A DNA stretch of 64,000 nt from Rhizomicrobium sp. (lineage in GTDB: Bacteria > Pseudomonadota > Alphaproteobacteria > Micropepsales > Micropepsaceae): assembly GCA_031291635.1 (NCBI GenBank), contig JARLIR010000008.1, forward strand, positions 1 through 64,000, in the 5' to 3' direction. The notes beneath the pieces are model-generated. The model saw only the letters and a program-made list of their open reading frames with translations, did not search any database and had not been told where the DNA came from. The position numbers were made by a program, and so were the translations under genes. Positions 17,026 to 26,625 of this stretch are shown here, in pieces; within the stretch, counting starts at the first letter, position 1, and every line of letters starts with the position of its first letter.

Positions 17026-18414
17026 CTATTTGGGAAAGTAGAAGGTGCCGTACCAATCGCTGTGATGGATGCGATAGGCGCGCGCCATCGCATTGTGGGC
17101 ATTCTCGCCTAGAGAGGCGTCGGAACCCGGATCGAATTGGATAACGGCAAAGCGCTTGGCGTCGATCTCCGCGCTCAGCGCGGCGTCGCTGCGCGCGCCG
17201 GTCTCGAATTGCTGGCCGACATTGAAGAAATCGACGGTTGGCGCTTTGCCCGCCCAATAGCAAAAAGACAGCATCTCGCACAGCGCCGGACCTTGACGCT
17301 GTTTCAGCAAGGCGATGTCTTTGCCGGCAACCACGGCTTCTTCGCGAAAGGGCTGAAGCCGCCAATAAACAGCCTGCCAATCCTTGTCGGTGGCGCCATT
17401 GAAGAGCAGGGGCAAGGCATAGAGCGCTGCGGCCGCAACACCGCGATAGCCCGGCAGGCTGGCGATCAAGACGCCTGCGCAGAGCGCCAGCGCGATATCG
17501 GCTTCGAACATGGCATTGACGTCCACCCCGGCCCCGCCGAGGAAGACGATACCGAGCGCGATCGCGATCACCGCATAAAGGGCGCAAAATTGGACTTCAC
17601 GGCGGCGTCCATCACGGTAGAGCAAGACGCCTAGGCCGGTGAGGGGAAGGGCAAACCAGTGCAGCCAGGCGGTCAGGGCGGCGAAGAGTTGGTCAAAGGA
17701 ATAAAGCCGCGCCGTCGCCACCACGCTGAGAAGGCTGACACCGTAGACGAGGCGAAATAACACCAGACCGATAAGGCCAAAGCCGATGCCGAAAGCGGCG
17801 AAGCGCCAGGCGCTCTTGCGGTCCTGGAGAACCAGCCACAAACCGCAAGCCGCCGGCAGCGCCACGACGTTGTGTTTGACGAAAAAGCTGATGACGAACA
17901 GTCCCGCCGCCAGCGCCAGAAAGCGCGTTGTGCGCGGCGCCGCCAGCAGCACCCAGGCCCCGGCCAGACCAAAGGCCTGGGCCAAGAGCTGCGGATCGTC
18001 CATGCCGATATAATCGGAAAAAAAAGCCAGCCCGCAGACACAGATCAGGGCAGGAAACACCGCAATGCCGCGCGGCGCCCCCAGGCTGCGGCTGATCCCC
18101 GTCATGGCCACGGCGATAAACGCGACAGCGGCCAGTGAAACGAGGCGCCCAGCAAAGATGAAATCGCCAAGCAGCCGCCCCACCGCGCCGACGATGTAGA
18201 AAGAGAGCGGCGGATAATTGTTGACGAGATAGGCGTCGTGCGGCGGATAGAGGGCTGCGCCGCGCATCGCCGCCGCGCTGTGATAGGCGTTCCAGCCTTC
18301 GTTGGGATCGAGGGGCACCTGCACCCCAAGCCCAGCCAGCACCCGCCACAGCCCCACAGCACACAAGCCGCCCAAAGCGAGCGCCAGGATGCGTAAGGCG
18401 AGGCGTGGGGTCAT
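17026..18414 (-). CDS. GT39-like polytopic membrane glycosyltransferase
   Basis: A 462-residue protein with about ten TM helices. The first periplasmic loop carries an acidic DPNEGWNAYH motif and a YPPHDAYLVNNYPPLSFY segment, as in GT-C (GT39/PMT-like) glycosyltransferases that use polyprenyl-phosphate sugars. The C-terminal part is a soluble periplasmic region (PALCEMLSFCYWAGKAPTVD). The chosen ATG overlaps the stop of the upstream gene as ATGA, so the two are co-translated. An ATG four codons earlier is possible. Donor and acceptor are unknown. It converges on the GH18-NodB-GT2 gene with seven bases between stops. Confidence 0.72.
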   Translation of the reverse strand: MTPRLALRILALALGGLCAVGLWRVLAGLGVQVPLDPNEGWNAYHSAAAMRGAALYPPHDAYLVNNYPPLSFYIVGAVGRLLGDFIFAGRLVSLAAVAFIAVAMTGISRSLGAPRGIAVFPALICVCGLAFFSDYIGMDDPQLLAQAFGLAGAWVLLAAPRTTRFLALAAGLFVISFFVKHNVVALPAACGLWLVLQDRKSAWRFAAFGIGFGLIGLVLFRLVYGVSLLSVVATARLYSFDQLFAALTAWLHWFALPLTGLGVLLYRDGRRREVQFCALYAVIAIALGIVFLGGAGVDVNAMFEADIALALCAGVLIASLPGYRGVAAAALYALPLLFNGATDKDWQAVYWRLQPFREEAVVAGKDIALLKQRQGPALCEMLSFCYWAGKAPTVDFFNVGQQFETGARSDAALSAEIDAKRFAVIQFDPGSDASLGENAHNAMARAYRIHHSDWYGTFYFPK

Positions 18415-19964
18415 GCTGGGGCGCACATGCCGGTGGGGTGGATCTTGTAGAGCGAGAAGAAGCTGCCGTTATGAACCAGCTGCATGAAGGCGGGCAGGTC
18501 AGCCTGCTGGCCACCACCATGCACCACCACAGCGTAATCGAAATGGCATTGGAAGTATTTCAGATAAGGGAAGACATCCTTGATGTCCGAATCCACGTCT
18601 TCGCGGCCTAGCGCCAAATTGGCGAGCTCGGTGGCGTCGGGCGGCGAGCCTTGCTGCGCGGTAGCCGCCGCAATCTGCTCGAAGGGCCGCTTCAGCTGCA
18701 CGATGTGCTGGCCTTTGGTGGTGAACATCAGCGGCGTAAAGCCTTCACGATCGACGATGGCGTATTCGGCCATGTGCCAATAAGGCTGGTCCGAGATGTC
18801 ACTCAGGGCATCACCATCCAGCACGGTGAAGAGTTTGGAGCCCAGCGGCATCACCTTGATGGCGGTGCGGAACTCGCGGAATTGGCGGTCATGTTTGAGC
18901 CAATCGGCGGTCAGAAGCGCGGCATTGGTGAGGGCAACCAGAATCACCAGCGCGCCCAAAGCGGCCGCCAGCCGGCGACCGGCGCGCAGTTCCAAGCTGG
19001 CAAAGGTGATAACGCCCAGTACCGGCGGCAGGCGCATGTCGACACCCCAGCCGCCCAGCGCCCATTCCGGGGCAATCATGGTGAGGATTGCCAGCCCGAT
19101 GACCAGCAGCTTCATCGCCGGATGCAGGCGGACTTTGCCGTAAGCAAGTCCTGCAAAAATCAAAATGGTGAGGCCGCCGATGACGAGATAAGCCGGCTGG
19201 CTGAAAGCCCATTGGGCGGCGCTGCCGAAGCGGTCACCGATCGTATCGCCGTAATTGAATTCGACACCGCCGCCTTCACCACCGGCAGATTTGAAGAACA
19301 GCGAAGCCAGTGCTGCGGGAACAAAAATCGCCGCAATGCACGCCAGCCGCGGCAACAGAGCCGGTAGAGAAAAATTCCGCGCCCGCAAAATCGCTGTCAG
19401 CTCAAAGCCGCCGATCAAGACCAGCAAGATGCAGGCGGCGAAGAGATGGCAGACATAGAGCAGGCACACCGCCAGGGTGAAGCCGGCCAGCGTCCAGGCC
19501 GTCAGCTTTTCGCGTTTGGCGATCCAAGCGGCGAAGACCAGAAAGCAAAGCCCGGCCCCAAAGGTGTAATTGAGGAAGCCCCAGGTGAAATTGGCATTGA
19601 TGGCAAACAGAGCGCCCGCCAAAGGGGCAACGCCGATACGTCCGGTCAGAGAGCGTTGGATCAGGGCCGCGCCGCTCACCCAAAACACCAGCGCCAAACT
19701 CAGGAACAGTTTGACCGCCCATTCCAGCGGCAGCAGCAAGGCGAACAGCGGCACCAGAAGGTCGGACGCCAGATTGGGCAACAGCCGCCAGTGAATGGCG
19801 TAGAAATTGGATGGCGTGCTGCTCGTCATAAGGTGAAAGCCCGCCAGATGCGCCGGATAATCGGGCATAGCGGGCGAGGTCACGCACCACAACGGTAGGA
19901 TGTATAATGCCGCCAGAAGCAGGAGCGCTGCGGTTGGCCAATCACGCCTTATGAATGCTTGCAT
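18411..19964 (-). CDS. Polytopic membrane protein of unknown function, GT-C-like
   Basis: A 517-residue protein with a first TM helix (AALLLLAALYILPLWCVTSP), a following loop MPDYPAHLAGFHLM, at least ten further helices, and a C-terminal globular periplasmic domain of about 130 residues (HMAEYAIVDREGFTPLMFTT; FPYLKYFQCHFDYAVVVHGG). The topology, acidic first loop and coupling to the GT39-like gene suggest a GT-C glycosyltransferase or partner, but no family motif is decisive. The start is uncertain: the ATG at 19964 lies directly before the first TM helix, yet GGAGG is about 17 bases away. The frame extends back into the cfa gene. Confidence 0.65.
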   Translation of the reverse strand: MQAFIRRDWPTAALLLLAALYILPLWCVTSPAMPDYPAHLAGFHLMTSSTPSNFYAIHWRLLPNLASDLLVPLFALLLPLEWAVKLFLSLALVFWVSGAALIQRSLTGRIGVAPLAGALFAINANFTWGFLNYTFGAGLCFLVFAAWIAKREKLTAWTLAGFTLAVCLLYVCHLFAACILLVLIGGFELTAILRARNFSLPALLPRLACIAAIFVPAALASLFFKSAGGEGGGVEFNYGDTIGDRFGSAAQWAFSQPAYLVIGGLTILIFAGLAYGKVRLHPAMKLLVIGLAILTMIAPEWALGGWGVDMRLPPVLGVITFASLELRAGRRLAAALGALVILVALTNAALLTADWLKHDRQFREFRTAIKVMPLGSKLFTVLDGDALSDISDQPYWHMAEYAIVDREGFTPLMFTTKGQHIVQLKRPFEQIAAATAQQGSPPDATELANLALGREDVDSDIKDVFPYLKYFQCHFDYAVVVHGGGQQADLPAFMQLVHNGSFFSLYKIHPTGMCAPA

Positions 19965-20052
19965 GTGCGCACAGGGGTCCCCTCCGGCAAACCATTCCGG
20001 AACAGCCCTCCTAGCATGTTCTGGAAGGCAAGGCACAGTGCGACGCAGATGC

Positions 20053-21219
20053 TCAGGCGTGTACCAGCTCAACCTGGACGACATCCGTGCGCCCGACTTG
20101 GAAGGCCGCGGCGCAGATGGCGAGGTAATACTGCCAATTGCGCAGGAAGCGGTCATCATGGCCCATGGCCTTGATTTCCGTCGTTTTGGCCTGCATCCGC
20201 GCCGACCATTCGCGCAGCGTATCGGCGTAATCCCGGCCGAAAGCGAAGGCGTCCACCATTTTCAGCCCGGCGCGTTCCGCCTCGTCTTGGAAGCGGCGCA
20301 AGGATGGCAGCATCCCGCCCGGGAAAACATAATGGCGGATAAAATCGCTGCGCAGCCGGTATTCCGCGAAAAGCTCGTCGCGAATGGTGATGGTTTGCAC
20401 CAATGCCTTACCGCCCCGGCGGAGGCGCTCGGCTATAGCCTTGAAATATTGCGGCCAATACTGTTCGCCCACCGCCTCGAACATTTCGATGGAGACAATA
20501 TTGTCGAATACGCCTTTGGCCTTGCGATAGTCTTGCAGCAGAATATCGGCCGCCCCTTTAAGGCGCTCGGCGGCAAAGCGGTGCTGCGCTGGCGAAATCG
20601 TCAGTCCGGTGACGCGACGGCCCTGGCTAACGGCCCGCTCGGCAAAACCGCCCCAGCCGCAACCGATTTCGAGCACTGATTCGCCACCTGTGAGCCGTGA
20701 CAGGATGCGGTCGTATTTGTTGTGTTGCGCCGCTTCCAGACTGTTGGCAGTACCGCCGAACAAAGCCGAGGAGTAGGTCATGCTTTGGTCAAGCCAGAGC
20801 GCATAGAACTCGTTGCCGACATCGTAATGGGCTTCGATATTGCGACGGCTGCCCGACAGCGAATTGCGCCGCACGAAGCGGTCGCTGAGGACGAGTGCCA
20901 TGCGGTTGAAGAAGCCGCCATGCGAATAGCCGGAGAACACCGTCATGTTCAAAAGGAACAACGAAATCAGGCTTTCGATGTTGTCGGTCTCCCAGCCGCC
21001 ATCGACGTAATCTTCACCCAGCGCGATGTCGCCACGCTGCATAATGCGTCTGAGAACGTCCCAGTCGTGCAGTACAAAGCGCGCCGATGGTCCCGGCTGC
21101 GCCCCTTTGGCGAAATGCACCGCGCCATCTGGCGCCACAAATTCGAGACTGCCGAATTCGAGCCGCGACAAGGCCTCGAACCAGCGCTTTTCAATGAAGC
21201 TATGGGTGATCGAAAACAT
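20053..21219 (-). CDS. cfa: Cyclopropane-fatty-acyl-phospholipid synthase family protein
   Basis: A 388-residue SAM-dependent enzyme that methylenates cis double bonds of membrane phospholipid acyl chains. Visible motifs are HYDVGNEFYALWLDQSMTYS, the SAM-binding VLEIGCGWGGFAE, GLTISPAQ, the SIEMFEAVGEQYWPQYF segment around the active site, and FIRHYVFPGG. The N-terminal domain (VLHDWDVLRRIMQRGDIALG; DYVDGGWETDNIESL) is typical of CFA synthases. The ATG at 21219 has GGGGGAG about five bases upstream; 25 upstream in-frame codons are non-conserved. It is upstream of the two membrane-protein genes on the same strand and divergent from the GT2-GtrA gene. Confidence 0.9.
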   Translation of the reverse strand: MFSITHSFIEKRWFEALSRLEFGSLEFVAPDGAVHFAKGAQPGPSARFVLHDWDVLRRIMQRGDIALGEDYVDGGWETDNIESLISLFLLNMTVFSGYSHGGFFNRMALVLSDRFVRRNSLSGSRRNIEAHYDVGNEFYALWLDQSMTYSSALFGGTANSLEAAQHNKYDRILSRLTGGESVLEIGCGWGGFAERAVSQGRRVTGLTISPAQHRFAAERLKGAADILLQDYRKAKGVFDNIVSIEMFEAVGEQYWPQYFKAIAERLRRGGKALVQTITIRDELFAEYRLRSDFIRHYVFPGGMLPSLRRFQDEAERAGLKMVDAFAFGRDYADTLREWSARMQAKTTEIKAMGHDDRFLRNWQYYLAICAAAFQVGRTDVVQVELVHA

Positions 21220-21438
21220 GTTTCTCCCCCGCGGCGAAATGCTCTCGCAACCAGTATAACGCCGCTTCGATCTCACACGTCGGCTCTTAACCAAAAAATT
21301 CTTCTCCCCTACGACTGCGGAAACATTCCGTAACCCGCTATTCTGACTGGAGAATTCGGTGGGGAAGCGCTGCGGCCCGGCAACACTTGACGGCGCGGCC
21401 CCATAAGGTCACTAAGCCGCCCCTTGAGGATGCGTGCC

Positions 21439-22566
21439 ATGACCATTGCCACTATCGACACCCAAACCGCCGCCCAGGTGGTTCCGGAAACCGTTCTTTC
21501 GGTTGTTATTCCGACCTACAACGAGCGTGGCAATGTGGCGGAGCTGATCCGCCGCCTCGATCTCACCCTTGCCGGTGTGGTGTGGGAAGCGATATTCGTC
21601 GATGACAATTCGCCCGACGGCACCGCTGATGCTTTGAAGACCATTTCGCGTAGCGATCCGCGCGTACGCTGCATCCGCCGGGTCGGCCGTCGTGGTTTGG
21701 CTGGCGCTTGTATCGAAGGCATCCTGTCCTCCTCGGCCGCTTATGTGGCGGTGATGGACGCCGATCTGCAGCATGATGAGACCGTGCTGCCGGCGATGCT
21801 GGCCAAACTGCAATCGGGTCAATTCGATCTGGTGGCAGCGACCCGCTATGTCGATGGCGGCGATGCATCCTCGTTCAGCGCCAGCCGCGGCAAGATCAGC
21901 CGCCTCGCCACCAAGATTACACAGCGCGTGCTCGGCACTGAGCTCAGCGATCCCATGAGCGGCTTCTTCATGATGCGCCGCGCTTCCTTTGACGAAATGG
22001 CGCCGCGCTTGTCGCCAGTGGGCTTTAAAATTCTGCTCGACATCGCCACCGCCAGCGAAGGCCTGCGTATCACCGAACAGGCTTATGCCTTCGGCGAACG
22101 CTTCGATGGCGAAAGCAAATTTAGCATGCAGGTCGGGCTCGAATTCCTCGGCCTCTTACTCTCCAAGCTCAGCAATGGCTTGCTCGATCCCCGTTTCATC
22201 TTCTTTGCCATCGTGGGCGCGACCGGTATTGCGCTCAATCTGCTGGTCCTCAATCTCGCTTTGATCGCTTGGCCGCTGTCGTTTCAATTTGCCAAGACCA
22301 TCGCCACCGGCGTGGCCATGACCAGCAACTTCATCCTCAACAACTCGCTGACCTATCGCGACCGCCGCCTCAAAGGTTGGGGCTTGGTGCGTGGTTTCAT
22401 CGGCTTCTGCCTATTCGGCGCGATTGGTGCCTTCACCGACATCGGCTTGGCCAATCAGCTTTATGTCCATCATGAATTGTGGTGGGTTGCAGGCCTTGCT
22501 GGCTCCATCGTGGGTGTGCTGTGGAATTACGCCATGTCGAGCATGTTCATCTGGCGGACGCGGTGA
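21439..22566 (+). CDS. GT2 (DPM1-like) glycosyltransferase with GtrA membrane domain
   Basis: A 375-residue two-domain protein. The N-terminal GT2 domain (about 15-235) has SVVIPTYNERGNVAELI, the nucleotide-binding FVDDNSPDGTADAL, the DAD-type motif VAVMDADLQHDETVLPAML and SGFFMMRRA. This matches polyprenyl-phosphate mannose/glucose synthases. The C-terminal GtrA domain (about 255-375) has four TM helices, with FILNNSLTYRDRRL and WNYAMSSMFIWR. Such fusions make a lipid-linked sugar and may flip it for use by GT-C enzymes like the one encoded next. ATG 21439 is preferred, with GAGG nine bases upstream. The stop overlaps the next start as GTGA. Confidence 0.9.
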   Translation: MTIATIDTQTAAQVVPETVLSVVIPTYNERGNVAELIRRLDLTLAGVVWEAIFVDDNSPDGTADALKTISRSDPRVRCIRRVGRRGLAGACIEGILSSSAAYVAVMDADLQHDETVLPAMLAKLQSGQFDLVAATRYVDGGDASSFSASRGKISRLATKITQRVLGTELSDPMSGFFMMRRASFDEMAPRLSPVGFKILLDIATASEGLRITEQAYAFGERFDGESKFSMQVGLEFLGLLLSKLSNGLLDPRFIFFAIVGATGIALNLLVLNLALIAWPLSFQFAKTIATGVAMTSNFILNNSLTYRDRRLKGWGLVRGFIGFCLFGAIGAFTDIGLANQLYVHHELWWVAGLAGSIVGVLWNYAMSSMFIWRTR

Positions 22567-23996
22567 AATCACCGTTTCTGGCCGCGCTTGCTGTTCTTTT
22601 TCTGCTGCGGCTGGTGGCGGGGGCCTTGCTCCCCCTTTCCGCCGATGAAGCCTATTACTGGCTGTGGTCCCGCCACCTTGCAGCGGGCTATTTCGATCAT
22701 CCCCCGGCGGTTGCTTGGCTGATTGCGGCTGGCACCACGCTTTTTGGTCAGACGCCTTTTGGCGTGCGCGTGGCCGGGATCTTGCTCTCCTTCGCTGCCA
22801 GCGCCCTGATCTTCGATAGCGCCCGCCTTCTGCTTGGCAGCAAGCGGGCCGGCTGGCTGGCCTGCCTTTTCTTCAATCTGACCTTGATGGCCACGGTCGA
22901 AACCATGGTGGCCACCCCCGACACGCCGCAGATCGTGGCTGCCGCCTTGTTGTTCTGGACGCTCAGCAGAGTCGCGGTCACCGGCGATGGCCGCTGGTGG
23001 CTCGCCGTGGGTATCGCCGCCGGGCTCGGCCTGTTGTCGAAATATTCCACGCTGTTTTTGGGGGTTGGGGCGCTGCTCTGGCTCATGTTGTGTCCCCCGA
23101 TGCGGCGCTGGCTGGTCTCGCCCTGGCCTTATGCGGGCGCGGTGCTGGCAGCGCTGATCTTTGCCCCCAACCTGATCTGGAATGCCCATCACGGCTGGGC
23201 CACCTTCGCTTTTCAGTTCGGCCGCATTGGCGCCAGCCATTTCACCTTGAAGTATCTTGGCGAGTTCGTCGGCGCCCAGGCGGGCTTGGCCTCGCCCTTC
23301 ATCTTGGCGCTCGGCCTGCTTGGCCTCAGCCGCTTGCGCTGGGCTGACAAGAACGAAGCCTTGCTGGGCGCCCTGCTGTGGCCGTCGCTGGTCTATTTTC
23401 TTTGGCACAGCCTGCACGACCGGGTGCAAGGCAATTGGCCGTGTTACCTTTATCCAGTGCTGGCAGTGCTCGCCGCCAGCGCCTTCTTGCGCTCCGATTT
23501 TGCGGGCTGGCGCGCCGGGGTGCAGCGTTGGTCGGTCCGCCTTGCCATTCCGGTGGCGGCGTTGCTCGTGATCGTTGGCTATGCCCAAGCTTTGGCGGGC
23601 ATCGTCCCCATGGGCCGCAAGGACCCGCTGGCGCGCTTACTGGCCGTGGGCTTTCCCGAGGTGGTCACGAAGCTGGCGGTTTTGCGCCAAGGCGGCGAAG
23701 CCATTGTCACCACCGATTATGCCACAACGGCGTGGCTCGCCTTCTACAGCCCCTTCAAGATTGTCAGCTTTGGCGAAGATTATCGCTGGCCCAATGCAGC
23801 GCTGGCCGCATCACCCGCCTCGGCGCTCTATGTGGCCGAGGATCGCCGCGACCTGCATGGGGATTTGGCGGCCTGCTTTGCCAGCATTCGGCCCCTCGCC
23901 AGCATCGACCGGGCCCGCAATGGTATCGCCATCGCCCATTACCGGGTGTGGCGGCTCTCCAGCCCGAAAACGTCAAGCTGCGGCAGAATGCCTTGA
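22563..23996 (+). CDS. GT39-family (ArnT-like) membrane glycosyltransferase
   Basis: A 477-residue polytopic protein. The first periplasmic loop has the diagnostic LSADEAYYWLWSRHLAAGYF plus DHPPAVAWLI, where the acidic pair is catalytic in ArnT/PMT-type enzymes. About ten TM helices follow, with YFLWHSLHDRVQGNWPCY late in the membrane part and a short periplasmic C-terminal domain (EAIVTTDYATTAWLAFYSPF). The start is inferred as GTG at 22563, overlapping the upstream TGA (GTGA) and placing the first TM helix at the N-terminus; an upstream ATG would lie inside the previous gene. It probably consumes the lipid-linked sugar made by the preceding protein. Confidence 0.82.
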   Translation: MKSPFLAALAVLFLLRLVAGALLPLSADEAYYWLWSRHLAAGYFDHPPAVAWLIAAGTTLFGQTPFGVRVAGILLSFAASALIFDSARLLLGSKRAGWLACLFFNLTLMATVETMVATPDTPQIVAAALLFWTLSRVAVTGDGRWWLAVGIAAGLGLLSKYSTLFLGVGALLWLMLCPPMRRWLVSPWPYAGAVLAALIFAPNLIWNAHHGWATFAFQFGRIGASHFTLKYLGEFVGAQAGLASPFILALGLLGLSRLRWADKNEALLGALLWPSLVYFLWHSLHDRVQGNWPCYLYPVLAVLAASAFLRSDFAGWRAGVQRWSVRLAIPVAALLVIVGYAQALAGIVPMGRKDPLARLLAVGFPEVVTKLAVLRQGGEAIVTTDYATTAWLAFYSPFKIVSFGEDYRWPNAALAASPASALYVAEDRRDLHGDLAACFASIRPLASIDRARNGIAIAHYRVWRLSSPKTSSCGRMP

Positions 23997-24051
23997 GACT
24001 TAGCGTCCAAGCCCCTATTTTGCCCGCGCCTTCCTAACAAGAGATTCCCTC

Positions 24052-25455
24052 ATGGCCGAACAATTCGATGCCGTCGTCATTGGCGGCGGACCGGGCGGAT
24101 ACAACGCCGCCATCCGGTTGGGTCAGCTTGGCCTCAAAGCCGCCTGCATCGACAAGCGCGGCCGCTTCGGCGGCACCTGCCTGAATATCGGCTGCATCCC
24201 ATCCAAGGCGCTGCTCTTCGCCAGCGAGCGCTTTGAAGAGGCGGACAAGGAATTTGCCAAAATCGGCATCAAGGCCGCGATCAGCCTCGATTTACCTGCC
24301 ATGATGAAACAGAAGGAAAAGGTGGTCGGCGAGCTCACCAAGGGCGTCGAATTCCTCTTCAAGAAGAACAAGGTCGACGCCATCATCGGCGAGGCCAAGA
24401 TTGTGGCCCCCGGCAAGGTGGAGGTGCGCGGCCTTGATGGCGCCAGCCGCATCCTGGAGACCAAACACATCATCATCGCCACCGGTTCCGAGGTCATGCC
24501 GCTGCCGGGCGTCACGCCCGATGAAGAGCGCATCGTCACCTCGACCGGTATTTTGTCCCTGAAAGCGGTGCCCAAACGCCTGCTGGTGGTGGGCGCTGGC
24601 GTCATCGGCCTCGAACTGGGCTCAGTCTGGCGCCGTCTCGGCAGCGAGATCACCGTGGTCGAATTCCTCGACCGCATCACCCCCGGCCTCGACAATGAAA
24701 TCAGCAAGCAATTCCAGCGCATATTGACCAAGCAAGGCATGAGCTTTCAGCTTGCCACCAAAGTGGTCGGCGTCGATGTCAAAGGCGATGTGTTGAAAGT
24801 GACCGTCGAGCCAGCCGCTGGCGGGGCCCAGCAGGTGATCGAAACCGATGTTATGCTGGTCGCCATTGGCCGCCGCCCCTATACGGCGGGTCTGGGGCTA
24901 GCCGAGGCCGGTGTCGCCTTGGATGCGAAGGGGCGCGTCATCACCGATGGCCATTACAAGACCAATGTTCCCGGCATCTGGGCGGTCGGCGATTGCCGCG
25001 AAGGCCCCATGCTGGCGCACAAAGCCGAAGACGAAGCGGTGGCTTGTGCCGAGCGCATCGCGGGTCGGGCCGGGCATGTCAATTACGACGCCATTCCTTC
25101 GGTGGTCTACACCACGCCGGAAGTCGCCACCGTGGGCAAGACCGAGGAAGAGCTGAAAGCCGCCGGAATCGCCTACAAGATCGGCAAATTTCCTTTCACC
25201 GCCAATGCCCGCGCTAAGACCATCGTCTCGACCGAGGGCTTTGTGAAAATCCTCGCTGATGCCAAGACCGACCGCGTGCTCGGCGTCCATATCATCGGCC
25301 CGGAAGCGGGCAATCTGATCGCCGAGGCCACGCTCGCTATCGAGTTCGGCGCCTCTTCCGAGGATATCGCGCGCACCTGCCACGCCCATCCGACGCTGAC
25401 CGAAGCTGTCCGTCAGGCCGCCATGGGCGTCGAAGGCTGGACCATGCAGATGTAG
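24052..25455 (+). CDS. lpdA: Dihydrolipoyl dehydrogenase (E3)
   Basis: A 467-residue flavoprotein disulfide reductase that reoxidises dihydrolipoamide in 2-oxoacid dehydrogenase and glycine cleavage complexes. Visible features are the FAD-binding VVIGGGPGGYNAAIR, the redox disulfide GGTCLNIGCIPSKALL (Cys43/Cys48), the NAD-binding VVGAGVIGLELGSVWRRLGS, the second FAD motif GIWAVGDCREGPMLAHKAED and the catalytic His-Glu pair in CHAHPTLTEA. No E1 or E2 genes are adjacent, so it is a stand-alone copy or shared E3. It lies 55 bases after the GT39 gene with an AAGAGA site upstream. Confidence 0.97.
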   Translation: MAEQFDAVVIGGGPGGYNAAIRLGQLGLKAACIDKRGRFGGTCLNIGCIPSKALLFASERFEEADKEFAKIGIKAAISLDLPAMMKQKEKVVGELTKGVEFLFKKNKVDAIIGEAKIVAPGKVEVRGLDGASRILETKHIIIATGSEVMPLPGVTPDEERIVTSTGILSLKAVPKRLLVVGAGVIGLELGSVWRRLGSEITVVEFLDRITPGLDNEISKQFQRILTKQGMSFQLATKVVGVDVKGDVLKVTVEPAAGGAQQVIETDVMLVAIGRRPYTAGLGLAEAGVALDAKGRVITDGHYKTNVPGIWAVGDCREGPMLAHKAEDEAVACAERIAGRAGHVNYDAIPSVVYTTPEVATVGKTEEELKAAGIAYKIGKFPFTANARAKTIVSTEGFVKILADAKTDRVLGVHIIGPEAGNLIAEATLAIEFGASSEDIARTCHAHPTLTEAVRQAAMGVEGWTMQM

Positions 25456-25460
25456 CCAGG

Positions 25461-25480
25461 CTGGGGCGGCTCAGCCCCAG
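25461..25480. terminator. Hairpin between convergent lpdA and lactonase genes
   Basis: CTGGGGC (25461-25467) pairs perfectly with GCCCCAG (25474-25480) around a six-base loop. It covers the space between the two stop codons and overlaps the last codons of the minus-strand gene. T tracts are absent, so it may act as a bidirectional, partly Rho-assisted terminator. Confidence 0.5.
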
Positions 25481-26499
25481 TTCGCGGCCTTGGTCTTCAG
25501 CCGCACCCGCGCCACGATGTCCGAGGCGGTGATGAACAGCGTCGAGCCATCTTCGCCAAAGGCGCAATTGGAAGTCGTGCGGCCGGTGACGTTGATGATG
25601 CCAAGCAGCTCGGCGTCTTTCGACAAAATCAAAATACCGCCGGGGCCGCTGACGAAGATATTGCCGTCCTGATCGACCTTGAGGCCATCGGGATTGCCTT
25701 TGGCTTCAGCCGTGAGCAGCGGCTTCATGTCGAACATCGTCTGAGACACTTGCGGCAGGCCGTCAGGCCCCAATTGATATTGCTTGAGGATGGGCTGGGC
25801 TTTGTCGGAGTTGGAGACAAAGAGGGTGCCTTCGTCCGGTGACAGCGCGATGCCGTTGGGCAGGCTCAAGGTCCTGTCGACTAGCGCCACAGCGCCGTCC
25901 GGGGCCAGACGATAGACCCCGCTATAGGGCAGCTCTTTGACTGCTGATTTTTCGATATCGGTCAGGCCATAGGGCGGATCGGTGAAATAGATGGCGCCGG
26001 ATTTGGCGACAACGAGATCGTTGGGGCTGTTGAAGCGCTTGCCCTCAAAATGGTCCGCCAAAACCGTGCGCTGCTTGGTCGTCAGATCCACACGGCTGAT
26101 ACAGCGCGAGCCGGAATCGCACAGCACCAGCGCGCCTTTGCCATCGATGGCCAAACCATTGGAACCGGCCTCACGCAAGGCCGGATCGGGCGCCCCGGCA
26201 TAACCGGACGGCTGCAGGAACGTGCTGACACCCGTGGCCGGGTCCCAGCGATACATGATGTTGGCCGCCGGATCGCTGAACAGCAGATAGCCGCCATTCT
26301 TCACCCAAACCGGGCCTTCGGACCATTTGTAACCCCAGCCGATCTGCTCGACCACGGCGTCATGGGCGATGATGGTGTCGAGCTCCGCGCTGCGGCGGCG
26401 GACCATGCCATAGGAGCCGGGCGCAGGCGCAGCCCAGGCGCCAGCAAGCGGCATCGCTGCAGCGCTCGCCAGAACAGTGCGACGCGAAATCAACGGCAT
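25471..26499 (-). CDS. SMP-30/gluconolactonase-like exported protein
   Basis: A 342-residue six-bladed beta-propeller of the SMP-30/gluconolactonase/LRE family. Family segments include WGYKWSEGPVWVKNGGYLLF (the early metal-binding Glu), RFNSPNDLVVAKSGAIYFTD with the NDL motif, LSLPNGIALSPDEGTLFVSN, and NPDGLKVDQDGNIFVSGPGG. The N-terminus ISRRTVLASAAAMPLAGAWA looks like a Tat signal with twin arginine, so it is likely periplasmic. Members hydrolyse sugar lactones such as gluconolactone with a divalent metal. The specific substrate is unknown. It converges on lpdA. Confidence 0.85.
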   Translation of the reverse strand: MPLISRRTVLASAAAMPLAGAWAAPAPGSYGMVRRRSAELDTIIAHDAVVEQIGWGYKWSEGPVWVKNGGYLLFSDPAANIMYRWDPATGVSTFLQPSGYAGAPDPALREAGSNGLAIDGKGALVLCDSGSRCISRVDLTTKQRTVLADHFEGKRFNSPNDLVVAKSGAIYFTDPPYGLTDIEKSAVKELPYSGVYRLAPDGAVALVDRTLSLPNGIALSPDEGTLFVSNSDKAQPILKQYQLGPDGLPQVSQTMFDMKPLLTAEAKGNPDGLKVDQDGNIFVSGPGGILILSKDAELLGIINVTGRTTSNCAFGEDGSTLFITASDIVARVRLKTKAANWG

Positions 26500-26625
26500 G
26501 GAATCCTCCTGAAGTCGTCTGGCCGAAAGCCCTCTCGGACGGGCTGGCGGCGAACACTAGTCGGGGCGCGAGCCGGGCGGAAGCGCCAGCGCGTGAATCT
26601 CAAGTAACATTTTGGCGGGACAAGC

